NCBI GenBank assembly: GCA_963763135.1
Contig: CAVXNJ010000012.1
Span: 496,001 to 560,000 of the forward strand
Origin: JANMZO01 sp963763135
GTDB lineage: Bacteria; Actinomycetota; Acidimicrobiia; Acidimicrobiales; JANYDT01
Direction of reading: 5' to 3'
DNA length: 64,000 nt
A program made the translations under genes and the position numbers. Numbering within the stretch: the first letter of the stretch is position 1; each line of letters begins with the position of its first letter. A model generated the notes under the pieces. That model was not told the origin of the DNA. It made no database searches and saw nothing but the letters and a program-made list of their open reading frames with translations. This document shows positions 26,618 through 34,160 of this stretch, in pieces.

Positions 26618-27212
26618 CTCCGGAGCCGAAAACCACACCAGCCGTAAGGTTTTCGGCTCCGGAGCCACTTCGTACGCCGGGAAGCGACTATTCGACTCCG
26701 GAGCAACAACACCCCGGCAACCACCACCCCCGGTCCAGCGCGCTCCGGAGCCACTTCGTACGCCGGGAAGCGACTATTCGACTCCGGAGCAACAACACCC
26801 CGCAACCACCACTCCCGGACTCAGCGCGCTCCGGAGCCACTTCGTACGCCGGGAACCGACTAATCGACTCCGGAGCAACAACACCCCGGCAACCACCACT
26901 CCCGGACCAGCGCGCTCCGGAGCCACTTCGTACGCCGGGAACCGACTAATCGACTCCGGAGCAACAACACCCCGGCAACCACCACTCCGAACCAGCGCGC
27001 TCCGGAGCCACTTCGTACGCCGGGAACCGACTAATCGACTCCGGAGCAACAACACCCCGCAACCACCACTCCGAACCAGCGCGGTCCGGAGCCGAAAACC
27101 ACACCAGTCGTAAGGTTTTCGGCTCCGGAGCAACCACACCCCGCAGCCACCACTCCGAACCAGCGCTCCGGAGCCACTTCGTACGCCGGGAAGCGACTAT
27201 TCGACTCCGGAG
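26618..27212. repeat. Array of eight CTCCGGAG box-pair elements
   Basis: CTCCGGAG boxes (one is GTCCGGAG) start at 26618, 26657, 26696, 26743, 26782, 26829, 26868, 26915, 26954, 27000, 27039, 27084, 27123, 27166 and 27205. Within each pair the spacing is always 39 bp, while the gap between pairs drifts (47, 47, 47, 46, 45, 43). The first two pairs share a box. The 31-base interior has two forms: a hairpin type (26626 and 27092) and a CCACTTCGTACGCCGGGAA type (the rest). The linkers are C- and A-rich. The array lies between the stops of the carbonic anhydrase and Rieske-like genes. Confidence 0.92.
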
Positions 27213-27237
27213 CAGGTAAAACCGCAGCGTGAGGGGT

Positions 27238-27777
27238 TTACGCAGGTGGAAGGACGGCTTGGCAGGAGGTGGCGGGGTCGATCTTCGGCTCGATTGCCGT
27301 CCCGGTCGGTGGTCCGTTGATCACCACGCTGCGATCGATCACGACGTCCCCCGCGGTGTTCACGCTGAGACCGAGCCGGTCGAGGCCGCGAGGGCTCGGG
27401 CCCGCGACGCAATCGCCATAGCGGGTGAAAACCGAGGCGCATCCGGTGCAGGAGAAGAACCGGTCACCACGACACCAGCTCACCCGTACCCCGTCGTTCG
27501 GGCATTTGGCCTTCAGCGCCATGACCCCGTTCGTCGCCCGACCTCGGAGCTCGGCCGGGTACACCCGGTCCCCTTCCACTTGCGCATCTGCGGGAACGGC
27601 CACAATGTAGGCCTTGGCCTGCGGCGACCAGAGCGGGTCACCGTCTTCGGCGGTACCCGGGAGCCGCTCGGTTGATCCCGGCTCGATCTTCTTCGCACAT
27701 CCGCTGAGTACCGTGACCGCACCCAGAGCACCGAGACCCGTGATGAACTGGCGACGAGTCAACGGTCTCGCTGTCAC
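27238..27777 (-). CDS. Rieske-like lipoprotein lacking usual ligands
   Basis: The GTG at 27777 gives about 179 residues. The N-terminus has a twin-arginine signal (TRRQFITGLGALGAV) and a lipobox (VLSGC). The folded part resembles the cluster-binding region of Rieske proteins: KCPNDGVRVSWC, then RFFSCTGCASVF and VAGPSPRGLDRLGLSVN. The two His ligands of the canonical CxH and CxxH pair are absent: Asn takes the first place, and the second motif reads CTGC. It may bind a different metal centre or none. The last array element ends 25 bases past its stop. Confidence 0.72.
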   Translation of the reverse strand: MTARPLTRRQFITGLGALGAVTVLSGCAKKIEPGSTERLPGTAEDGDPLWSPQAKAYIVAVPADAQVEGDRVYPAELRGRATNGVMALKAKCPNDGVRVSWCRGDRFFSCTGCASVFTRYGDCVAGPSPRGLDRLGLSVNTAGDVVIDRSVVINGPPTGTAIEPKIDPATSCQAVLPPA

Positions 27778-27830
27778 CAATCGAGTGTCGCACACCCCAG
27801 GGCGGCCCATCGTCGAGCGAAAAGCGACGA

Positions 27831-28739
27831 GTGGTCTCAAACGACGCGAATCGTGAGCGAAACTGGGGTGTGCCCACTTGCCACATTCATCCGAAGGTCG
27901 AAACGCTCCGGTCGTGTACCCGATGCGGTCGCCCGGCCTGCCCCGCCTGTTTGCACGACGCAGCCGTCGGGGCCCACTGCACCACCTGCGTAAAGGAACA
28001 ACGCGGTCCGCTGAAGGACAACGTGGCGAAGGGCGTAAAGGTCAACGTCCGGCGGGCCAAGGGTGGGGTGCTGGACCTGCCGATCACCAAGACGATCATC
28101 ATGGTCAACGTCGCGATCTTCATCATGACGGAGTTCGTGTCGAAGCAGAGCACCAGCGTGGTCAGCCAGGGCAACCTTGGCCTGAACCCGATCTTCATCA
28201 ACGAGGGCGAGTGGTGGCGGCTCTTCACGTCGGGTTTTCTCCACTTCAGCCTCATCCACATCGGCTTCAACATGTACATCCTCTTCCGACTCGGTGAGAC
28301 CTTCGAAAAGGCCCTTGGGCCGTGGCGCTACATTGCGCTCTACACGACGTGCCTCCTCGGCGGAGCGGCGGGCGCAGTTGTCCTGGATCCGATGAACGGG
28401 TTAACGGGCGGTGCCTCCGGAGCGGTATTCGGCCTGGCTGGTGCGGCGGTCGTTGCGCTGCGGCAACGGGGTGTGAGCTTCAACAACTCCCAGTGGGGTC
28501 CGCTTCTTCTCGTGAACCTCGTGCTCACGTTCACGCTCAACGGCGTGTCAAAAGGTGGCCACGTGGGTGGCCTGCTGTTCGGCGTTGTCGCCGGCGCCAT
28601 CATCATGCACCCGAAGCGACGGGGGAAGAGCCTGCCGCAAGACATCGCGATCATGGCGGCGCTGATGGCCATCGCGATCATCGTCTCCTACGCCGTTGCC
28701 CACAGCCGAGTGTCCAGCCTCGTCGGTGGGCTTTCGTGA
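27831..28739 (+). CDS. Rhomboid intramembrane protease with zinc-finger N-terminus
   Basis: This is a rhomboid serine protease of the inner membrane. Residues about 17-60 hold a Cys/His-rich finger (CHIHPKVETLRSCTRCGRPA, then CPACLHDAAVGAHCTTC). Six helices follow, with GGASGAVFG carrying the nucleophile Ser196 and KGGHVGG carrying His244 of the dyad. The usual W-R loop is EWWRLFTSGFLHFSLIHIGF. The GTG at 27831 is used. The stop overlaps the flavin reductase GTG by 4 bases, so the two are coupled. Confidence 0.92.
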   Translation: MVSNDANRERNWGVPTCHIHPKVETLRSCTRCGRPACPACLHDAAVGAHCTTCVKEQRGPLKDNVAKGVKVNVRRAKGGVLDLPITKTIIMVNVAIFIMTEFVSKQSTSVVSQGNLGLNPIFINEGEWWRLFTSGFLHFSLIHIGFNMYILFRLGETFEKALGPWRYIALYTTCLLGGAAGAVVLDPMNGLTGGASGAVFGLAGAAVVALRQRGVSFNNSQWGPLLLVNLVLTFTLNGVSKGGHVGGLLFGVVAGAIIMHPKRRGKSLPQDIAIMAALMAIAIIVSYAVAHSRVSSLVGGLS

Positions 28740-29308
28740 TCGACCAGAAACTCAAACGCTCGCTCGGGCAGATGATGCACGCTGTCCAAGTGGTCGGCGC
28801 GGTTGACGCGAGCGGCGAAACACCCCGCCTCTACTGCTCCCACTGGGTCATGCAGGTCAGCTTCGAGGAGCCGATCGTGATGGCGTCGGTTTCACCGAAG
28901 CACGATACCTATGCGCACATAGCGTCGACCGGGCGCTTCAGCGTCTCGGTTCTCGCCGCCGACCAGATCGCCGAAGGCCAGTACTTCTCGTATCCCGGCC
29001 GCAAGTTCAATTACGTCGCCACTGAGTTCGTCGAAGACTGGGACGGCCTTCCGGTCGTGCCCAACTCGATCGCCTACCTCCGATGTGAGGTCGAGCAACG
29101 TGTGGTGATGCACGACCACGAGTTGTTCTTCGCCCGGGTCACCGCCACGCGCGAGGGACGGCTCAAAGATGCGCCGCTGCTGTACTCGTCACGCCTCGGG
29201 TGGCGCAGCGCCGGCGGCCCGGCCCGTGAACCGGGCGTCTCGATCCGAGATCAGCTGCTGGCCCGCCTCGGCACCACCGACGACGACAACGACAGCACTC
29301 CGGAGTGA
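28736..29308 (+). CDS. Flavin reductase-like FMN-binding protein
   Basis: The 190-residue product resembles the flavin reductase-like (split-barrel) domain family: HWVMQVSFEEPIVMASVSPK, FSVSVLAADQ, and GLPVVPNSIAYLRCEV with DHELFFARVTA. Such proteins bind FMN and reduce it or pass electrons to partners. The GTG start overlaps the rhomboid stop, an unusual pairing. Its stop codon lies inside a CTCCGGAG element at 29298. Confidence 0.85.
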   Translation: MIDQKLKRSLGQMMHAVQVVGAVDASGETPRLYCSHWVMQVSFEEPIVMASVSPKHDTYAHIASTGRFSVSVLAADQIAEGQYFSYPGRKFNYVATEFVEDWDGLPVVPNSIAYLRCEVEQRVVMHDHELFFARVTATREGRLKDAPLLYSSRLGWRSAGGPAREPGVSIRDQLLARLGTTDDDNDSTPE

Positions 29309-29335
29309 TTTTGGCGCTCCGAGAGCGCCGAACCC
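29298..29335. repeat. Hairpin element at the flavin reductase 3' end
   Basis: This single copy starts with CTCCGGAG at 29298, runs through the stop codon TGA and contains the hairpin GGCGCTC-CGA-GAGCGCC (29313-29329). The expected second box at 29337 has decayed. It matches the element at 30336 over about 20 bases at the left. Confidence 0.75.
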
Positions 29336-29412
29336 ATTCCACAACCGGGTGTGTCACACCCTCCTCGGTAGTTTGCCTGCGGCTTCCCCAGCCCGCCTCC
29401 CCGGGAGGTGCC

Positions 29413-30360
29413 ATGTACGGCACGAACACCACCATTGCCCTCGATTCTGCGTTGAGTCGGGTCGCGCTCAACCAGCTTGGGCTAATCACTCGCGCTGGAG
29501 CACTCGAACTTGGCATGTCGAAGGACTCGCTGCGTCGACGTGTCGAGGCAGGTCTACTGAAGCGCGTTCATCCCGGCGTGTATCGGATCGCCGCGTCGGA
29601 GTCGACCTTCGAGCAACAGTGCCTGGCCGCATGCCTTGCCGCGAACCACTCGATCCTGGGCGACCGATCGGCCGCAGTCGTCCACGGCCTCCCCCTCAAC
29701 CAACCACCTCGACCCGAACTCATCATTCCGCACGGATCTGTCTTCCGGTCACCCGATGTAGTGGTGCGACAGACTCGCTACCTGCCATCCAGCAGGCCGT
29801 GGTTTAGCACCCGAATCACGACCGTGTCGTCCACCCTGGTGGCGCTGGCCGGCCAGGTCAGCCCGGAAACGTTGGGCCGGTGCGTTGATCATTGTCTGAT
29901 CAACCGCTTGACGACCGTCGAGCACATTCGACGGGAGCTAGCGGGATCGGGCCAACAGCGTTTTCGTGGCCGCGACACACTCGAGGCGGAGCTTGATAAG
30001 CGCACAGATGGTCGGATGCTGTTCCGATCTCGAGTCGAGCAAAACGTCGGCCGTTGGATCGAACGAGCCAAGTTGCCTCAGCCCATCTCGAACTTCATCG
30101 TGCGCATCAACGGGCGTACCTACGAACTCGACTTTGCGTGGCCACGGTTCCGCGTCGCCCTAGAGGTGTCGCCGTTCTTCACCCACGGTTCGGCGAGGAC
30201 GCAACAGCGCGATGTAGAGAAGCGCCGGGCGTTGGCATCCATTGACTGGCGATTCGTCGAAGCGTCCGACCCCGACCTGGTCAACTTCGCGGCATTCGGT
30301 CCCACGATCGAGATCCTCCGGGCCGTCCTGGTTCACTCTGGAGTGATTTTGGCGCTTTGA
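29413..30360 (+). CDS. AbiEi-like N-terminus with DUF559 endonuclease-like domain
   Basis: The 315-residue product has an N-terminal winged-helix domain of the AbiEi antitoxin type (LITRAGALELGMSKDSLRRR, LKRVHPGVYRIAAS) and a C-terminal DUF559/Vsr-like nuclease fold (TYELDFAWPRFRVALEVSP). In the second motif the usual Lys after Glu is replaced, so nuclease activity is uncertain. No AbiEii toxin gene is adjacent. The ATG at 29413 follows GGGAGGTG. The last residues, GVILAL and stop, are encoded within a copy of the hairpin element; another copy precedes the gene, so it is bracketed by direct repeats 1,038 bp apart. Confidence 0.82.
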   Translation: MYGTNTTIALDSALSRVALNQLGLITRAGALELGMSKDSLRRRVEAGLLKRVHPGVYRIAASESTFEQQCLAACLAANHSILGDRSAAVVHGLPLNQPPRPELIIPHGSVFRSPDVVVRQTRYLPSSRPWFSTRITTVSSTLVALAGQVSPETLGRCVDHCLINRLTTVEHIRRELAGSGQQRFRGRDTLEAELDKRTDGRMLFRSRVEQNVGRWIERAKLPQPISNFIVRINGRTYELDFAWPRFRVALEVSPFFTHGSARTQQRDVEKRRALASIDWRFVEASDPDLVNFAAFGPTIEILRAVLVHSGVILAL

Positions 30361-30382
30361 AAGCGCCGAAATCGCTCCGGAA
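30336..30382. repeat. CTCCGGAG-type hairpin element at AbiEi-like gene 3' end
   Basis: CTCTGGAG at 30336 and CTCCGGAA at 30375 are 39 bp apart. The 31-base interior is an almost perfect hairpin (GGCGCTT-TGA-AAGCGCC core, 13-bp arms with one G-U). Compared with the copy at 29298, paired positions in the stem differ on both sides and still pair. The gene's stop codon is the loop TGA. Confidence 0.85.
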
Positions 30383-30388
30383 CATTCA

Positions 30389-31618
30389 TTAGGCCGTTGC
30401 GTCGAGCGCGGTGCCCAGAGCGTTGAGCGCCAGTTCCATTTCCTCGGCGTTGACGGTCAGCGGCGGCATGAAGCGGATCACGTTTCCGTAGGTACCGGCG
30501 TTCATGAGGATCAGCTTGCCCTGCTTCAGGCAGTGCTGCATCACGGCGCTCACCCGGGCCGAATCGGAGAACTGCGCGGCGACCATGAGGCCGAGACCGC
30601 GGACATCGGTGATGACCTCATGCTTCAGTGCCAGTGCGGTGAGGCCGTCGATGAGCTGCTGGCCGCGCTCCACCACGTTCTGCAGGAAGCCTTCTTCGGT
30701 CAGCACGTCGATCGTCGCGAGCGCTGCGGCGCAGCCCATCGCGTTGCCGCCGTAGGTGCCGCCGTGACTACCGGCCGGCCACTTCGCCATGATCTCTGCG
30801 GTAGCGCCGACGCCGGCGAACGGGAACCCTGACGCGATGCCCTTCGCCATGATCAAAATGTCGGGCTTCACCCCGGAATGCTCGATGGCGAACATCTTGC
30901 CGGTGCGCCCGAAGCCGGACTGCACTTCGTCGGCGATGAACATGATCCCGTTGTCGCGACACGTCTGGACGATGTCTTCGACCAGCTTGGTCGGGGCCGG
31001 CACGTAGCCACCTTCGCCCTGCACCGGTTCCAGCACGACAGCGGCAGTCTCTTCCGGAGCGGTCTGCGCCTTGAGGAGCTTGTGGAAGCCTTCGATGGCA
31101 TCGTCGAGATCGGAACCGCGGTGCAGCGGATCGGGGAACGGGGCGACGTAGATGCCACCGGGAAGTGGCGAGTGACCGGCCCGGTAGATGGTCTTCGACG
31201 TGGTCATCGCCATCGTGAGGTGCGTGCGGCCGTGGAAGCTGCCGGAGAACACGATCACGTTCTGACGCTTCGTCGCCTGCTTGGCGAGCTTCACCGCGCC
31301 CTCGGTCGCCTCAGCGCCGGAGTTGGTGAAGAAGAACGTGTCGATCCCCGCCGGGCACAGGCCGGCGAGTCGCTCGGCCAGCGGCTCGAGCAGGTTGTGG
31401 GTGTAGACGTTGACCTGGGCGTGAAGGAAAGACTCCGCCTGTTTTTGAATCGCGGCGACGACCTTCGGATGGCAGTGCCCGGTCGACGTCACGGCGATGC
31501 CCGACGAGAAGTCGAGGTATCGCTCGCCGTCGGTCGTGGTGACCCATGACCCTTTCCCGGAGACGACCTGGAGGTCGGTGACTTTGGACCAAACGGGGGC
31601 AAGGTGGGTCATGCCCAA
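30389..31618 (-). CDS. Class III PLP aminotransferase (4-aminobutyrate type)
   Basis: This is an aminotransferase of the AgcS/GabT/ArgD group. The 409-residue product shows FTNSGAEATEGAVKLAKQAT, FSGSFHGRTHLTMAMT, IADEVQSGFGRTGKMFAIEH (the PLP Asp) and IMAKGIASGFP with the Schiff-base Lys. GABA or an ornithine-type substrate is likely, but the sequence does not settle this. A start 6 bases downstream (MTHLAPVW) is possible. No pathway partner is adjacent. Confidence 0.92.
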   Translation of the reverse strand: MGMTHLAPVWSKVTDLQVVSGKGSWVTTTDGERYLDFSSGIAVTSTGHCHPKVVAAIQKQAESFLHAQVNVYTHNLLEPLAERLAGLCPAGIDTFFFTNSGAEATEGAVKLAKQATKRQNVIVFSGSFHGRTHLTMAMTTSKTIYRAGHSPLPGGIYVAPFPDPLHRGSDLDDAIEGFHKLLKAQTAPEETAAVVLEPVQGEGGYVPAPTKLVEDIVQTCRDNGIMFIADEVQSGFGRTGKMFAIEHSGVKPDILIMAKGIASGFPFAGVGATAEIMAKWPAGSHGGTYGGNAMGCAAALATIDVLTEEGFLQNVVERGQQLIDGLTALALKHEVITDVRGLGLMVAAQFSDSARVSAVMQHCLKQGKLILMNAGTYGNVIRFMPPLTVNAEEMELALNALGTALDATA

Positions 31619-31657
31619 CGATACCCCGCTGGTCTATGGCCCTGACGAAGCACCCGC

Positions 31658-31785
31658 AAACCCACTCCCACGTGTGGATGAATCTGCCCGCCCAGCGACC
31701 ACAAACATCCAAACGTCGCGAACCCACTCCCACGTGTGGATGAATCTGCCCGCCCAGCGAACACAAACATCCAAACGTCGGCAGT
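31658..31785. repeat. 62-bp direct duplication
   Basis: Two near-identical 62-bp copies lie at about 31658-31719 and 31720-31781. Each contains CCCACTCCCACGTGTGGATG, which includes the palindrome CCACGTGTGG. They fill the gap between the aminotransferase start and the 3' end of the NYN-S1 gene and differ at two or three bases. No gene is visible. Confidence 0.85.
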
Positions 31786-31786
31786 G

Positions 31787-33793
31787 CTAGGCGGACTTCT
31801 TCGCAGCCTTTTTGGCGGGAGCGGCCTTCGCTTGAGTCGCTTTGGCGGGCGCCGCTTTGGCCGGAGTCGCTTTGGCCGGAGCCGCTTTGGCCGGAGACAC
31901 CTTGGCGGGTGCCGACTTCGCCGGGGACGCCTTTGCTGGCTTCGAAGCACCGGTCGCCTTGGCTGCGGGAGCTTTCGCGGCTGTCGGGGCTTTCGCCGTC
32001 GGAGCCTTACCCGGAGCCTTCTTGGCCGCTTCTGGCGCGGGCTTGGCCACCTTCGCAACCGGAGCGGCCGGAGCCTTGGCCGGGGCCTTCTTCGGAGCCG
32101 GGGCAGCTTTCTCGGCCGCTTTCGCTTTCACGGGCGCCTTCGCCGCCGGCTTGTCGACCGGTTTGGCGGGCGCCTTCGCGGCCGGGGCTTTCGCCGCCGG
32201 GGTCTTCGCAGCCGCGGCTTTGGCGACCAGCTTGGTCGACGTGGTCTGGCCGGAACGCTTCGGTTCAGGCACAACAGCTACAGCCGCAGCAGCCGGGGAC
32301 TTGGATCCCCGCTTGGCGGAGGCCTTCAGCGGTTCAGCGACCACGGTGGGCGTCGCATCAAACAGCGTCGGCGGTTCAACGGCTTTCGCTCCCCGACCCC
32401 TACCGGCCTTGGCCACTTTGTCGGGTTTCGTCGAAGCGGGAACAGCGGCCACCGGCGCGGCCTCAGCCTCGGGAGCTGGAACCACTGCCGCTTTTCCGCG
32501 CCTGCCACGACCGGTTTTGGCCGGTTTGGCGGGCGTCTCTACCTCGACGGCAGAAACGGGTTCCGACGCTTCGACCGGAACTTCTGCGGTCTTGCGTCCG
32601 CGACCCTGGCCCGGCTTCGCTCGACGGCCCGACTTGGCTGAGCGACCTGCCGACGGCGCTTCGGAAGCCTGCGCAGCCTCGTCGCCAAATGCCTCGGCCG
32701 TCAGATCGCCATCGTCGGTCGACAGCGGTTCTGCGACTCCGGTTGCAGCAAAATGCTCGGCGGCCGGGGTTCCGACAAGCGCGAGCTCGATGCCACGACG
32801 GGTCGAATCGAACGCAGTGACGATCCAATTGTAGGAATTGCCCTTCCGGACGACTTCCTTTGCGCTGCGAGGCATGGGCTCGGCGAGACCGCTCAGCGGC
32901 ACGTAGCAACGTGCGCCGGCCGCTTCAACATAGAACCCGTGCGACGAGTACGACGACACGACGCCTTCCAACTCACTGCCCAACAGATGCTGCGAGATGA
33001 AGTTGATGAACGCCAACGGCTCGTTTACCGCAGGCAGATCGAGCACTACCGCATCGGGTGCTCCGTTGCCGTTGCCGTTGCCACCCTTGCGCTTGCGCTT
33101 CTTCTTTTTCTTCTTCCGCTCGGTGTCGGAATCAACCCGCAATTCGGCCCGGGGGTGCTCGCTTCGGCGGTTTTCGTTGCGTCGAACCTCACCGCGACCC
33201 TCGGATCGACCTTCGCCGCCCGCCGTGCTGGACACTCCCGCACTGACCATGGCTTCGGCCTTGACGAGGAAGGGGGGTGGAGCCTTTGGCACCGGCATCG
33301 GACGCATCGCTTCGGGCGAGCCGATCCGGGCGACGGAACGCTTTGATTCACGGACGGCTTCACGGCTCTTCGGCCCGCGTACCGGGGTGCGGGGTGTGAA
33401 TACCCAGCCGTATCCGGGGATCGGCTTGCCACCTTCAAGCCGGCCCTTTTCGAACAGCCAGTCGTAGGTGCCGTGGAATTCCTGAAACGAGTCATTGGAA
33501 AACACGGTCGCGCCGAGCTTGTCGGCGACTTTCAGAATGAAGGAGTCGCCGCGTCCGATTGTGCCCGCCGGCGGCGTGATGATTTCGCCGGCCGCGTAGG
33601 CCGCTTCGAAGATCGCGAGTTCTTTTTGGTCGATCCGGTTGGGGAACGACGAGTCGACGATAACCAGAACGTCGGCACCAGGGTGCTCTTCAATGAAGGC
33701 CTGAACAGCCTCATCGAGTTGCGTGAGGCTCGGTAGTGACCGTCCCTCGGTGGCGATGTTGGATCCGTCGACCACTACTTTGTAGGTGGTCAT
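31787..33793 (-). CDS. NYN-type ribonuclease-like protein with S1-like domain and histone-like tail
   Basis: The 668-residue product has an N-terminal PIN/NYN fold of the Zc3h12a type (residues about 4-125) with acidic positions D9 (VVVDGSN), D47 (VIVDSS), D83 (GRGDSF) and D101 (FSNDSF). A charged linker contains a Lys/Arg block (KKKKKKRKRKGG, about 226-237). Residues about 262-340 look like an S1-type RNA-binding barrel (GVVSSYSSHGFYVEAAGA). The last 280 residues are low-complexity Ala/Lys/Pro repeats like histone H1. The parts suggest an RNA- or nucleoid-bound ribonuclease (inference). The gene is monocistronic. Confidence 0.8.
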   Translation of the reverse strand: MTTYKVVVDGSNIATEGRSLPSLTQLDEAVQAFIEEHPGADVLVIVDSSFPNRIDQKELAIFEAAYAAGEIITPPAGTIGRGDSFILKVADKLGATVFSNDSFQEFHGTYDWLFEKGRLEGGKPIPGYGWVFTPRTPVRGPKSREAVRESKRSVARIGSPEAMRPMPVPKAPPPFLVKAEAMVSAGVSSTAGGEGRSEGRGEVRRNENRRSEHPRAELRVDSDTERKKKKKKRKRKGGNGNGNGAPDAVVLDLPAVNEPLAFINFISQHLLGSELEGVVSSYSSHGFYVEAAGARCYVPLSGLAEPMPRSAKEVVRKGNSYNWIVTAFDSTRRGIELALVGTPAAEHFAATGVAEPLSTDDGDLTAEAFGDEAAQASEAPSAGRSAKSGRRAKPGQGRGRKTAEVPVEASEPVSAVEVETPAKPAKTGRGRRGKAAVVPAPEAEAAPVAAVPASTKPDKVAKAGRGRGAKAVEPPTLFDATPTVVAEPLKASAKRGSKSPAAAAVAVVPEPKRSGQTTSTKLVAKAAAAKTPAAKAPAAKAPAKPVDKPAAKAPVKAKAAEKAAPAPKKAPAKAPAAPVAKVAKPAPEAAKKAPGKAPTAKAPTAAKAPAAKATGASKPAKASPAKSAPAKVSPAKAAPAKATPAKAAPAKATQAKAAPAKKAAKKSA

Positions 33794-34160
33794 TGGTTTC
33801 CTGTTGATGGTGGTAATCCGCCACGAACGCAGGTGGGGAACGCTCGCCGCTGAACACCCGCAGGTTGTTCAATCGCCGATTTTCCGTCACCGCCCGACTT
33901 GGCGGCCGGTTGGGCAGAAGCCAAACCGGGGATGCAGAACTGCTTTCGGCCGCAATCGGCCGAACCAGAATCTCTCCAGTCAAGCACCACTTTGCGGCTG
34001 TGTCGTACATCGGCGGTTCAGATTGCAAAGTTGAGGCCCAGTTCAGCGAAAGTTCAGACCGACCCAAGTCGGGCTCCAAGCATCTCCGGCCCTAGGGCCC
34101 GGGAGTTGTGGCGGGCCGGGAGTTGGGAGCCGGGTCGAAACTTGAGCGAGACTGGGGCCA
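33794..34160. other. Intergenic region, divergent promoters expected
   Basis: This gap separates the minus-strand ribonuclease-like gene and the plus-strand HAD gene. I see no open frame with protein-like composition, no clear promoter boxes and no repeat array. A short G+C-rich duplication (GGGCCCGGGAGTTG and GGGCCGGGAGTTGG) lies at about 34096-34127. Confidence 0.5.

Noticed and set aside
26618..27212. CRISPR-like array
   Set aside because: The 8-bp boxes are far too short for CRISPR repeats, the interiors are mostly identical, not unique spacers, and no cas gene is present.
29413..30360. Complete AbiEi/AbiEii toxin-antitoxin system
   Set aside because: Only the AbiEi-type domain is present. 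Neighbours are a flavin reductase and an aminotransferase, and no nucleotidyltransferase toxin is nearby.
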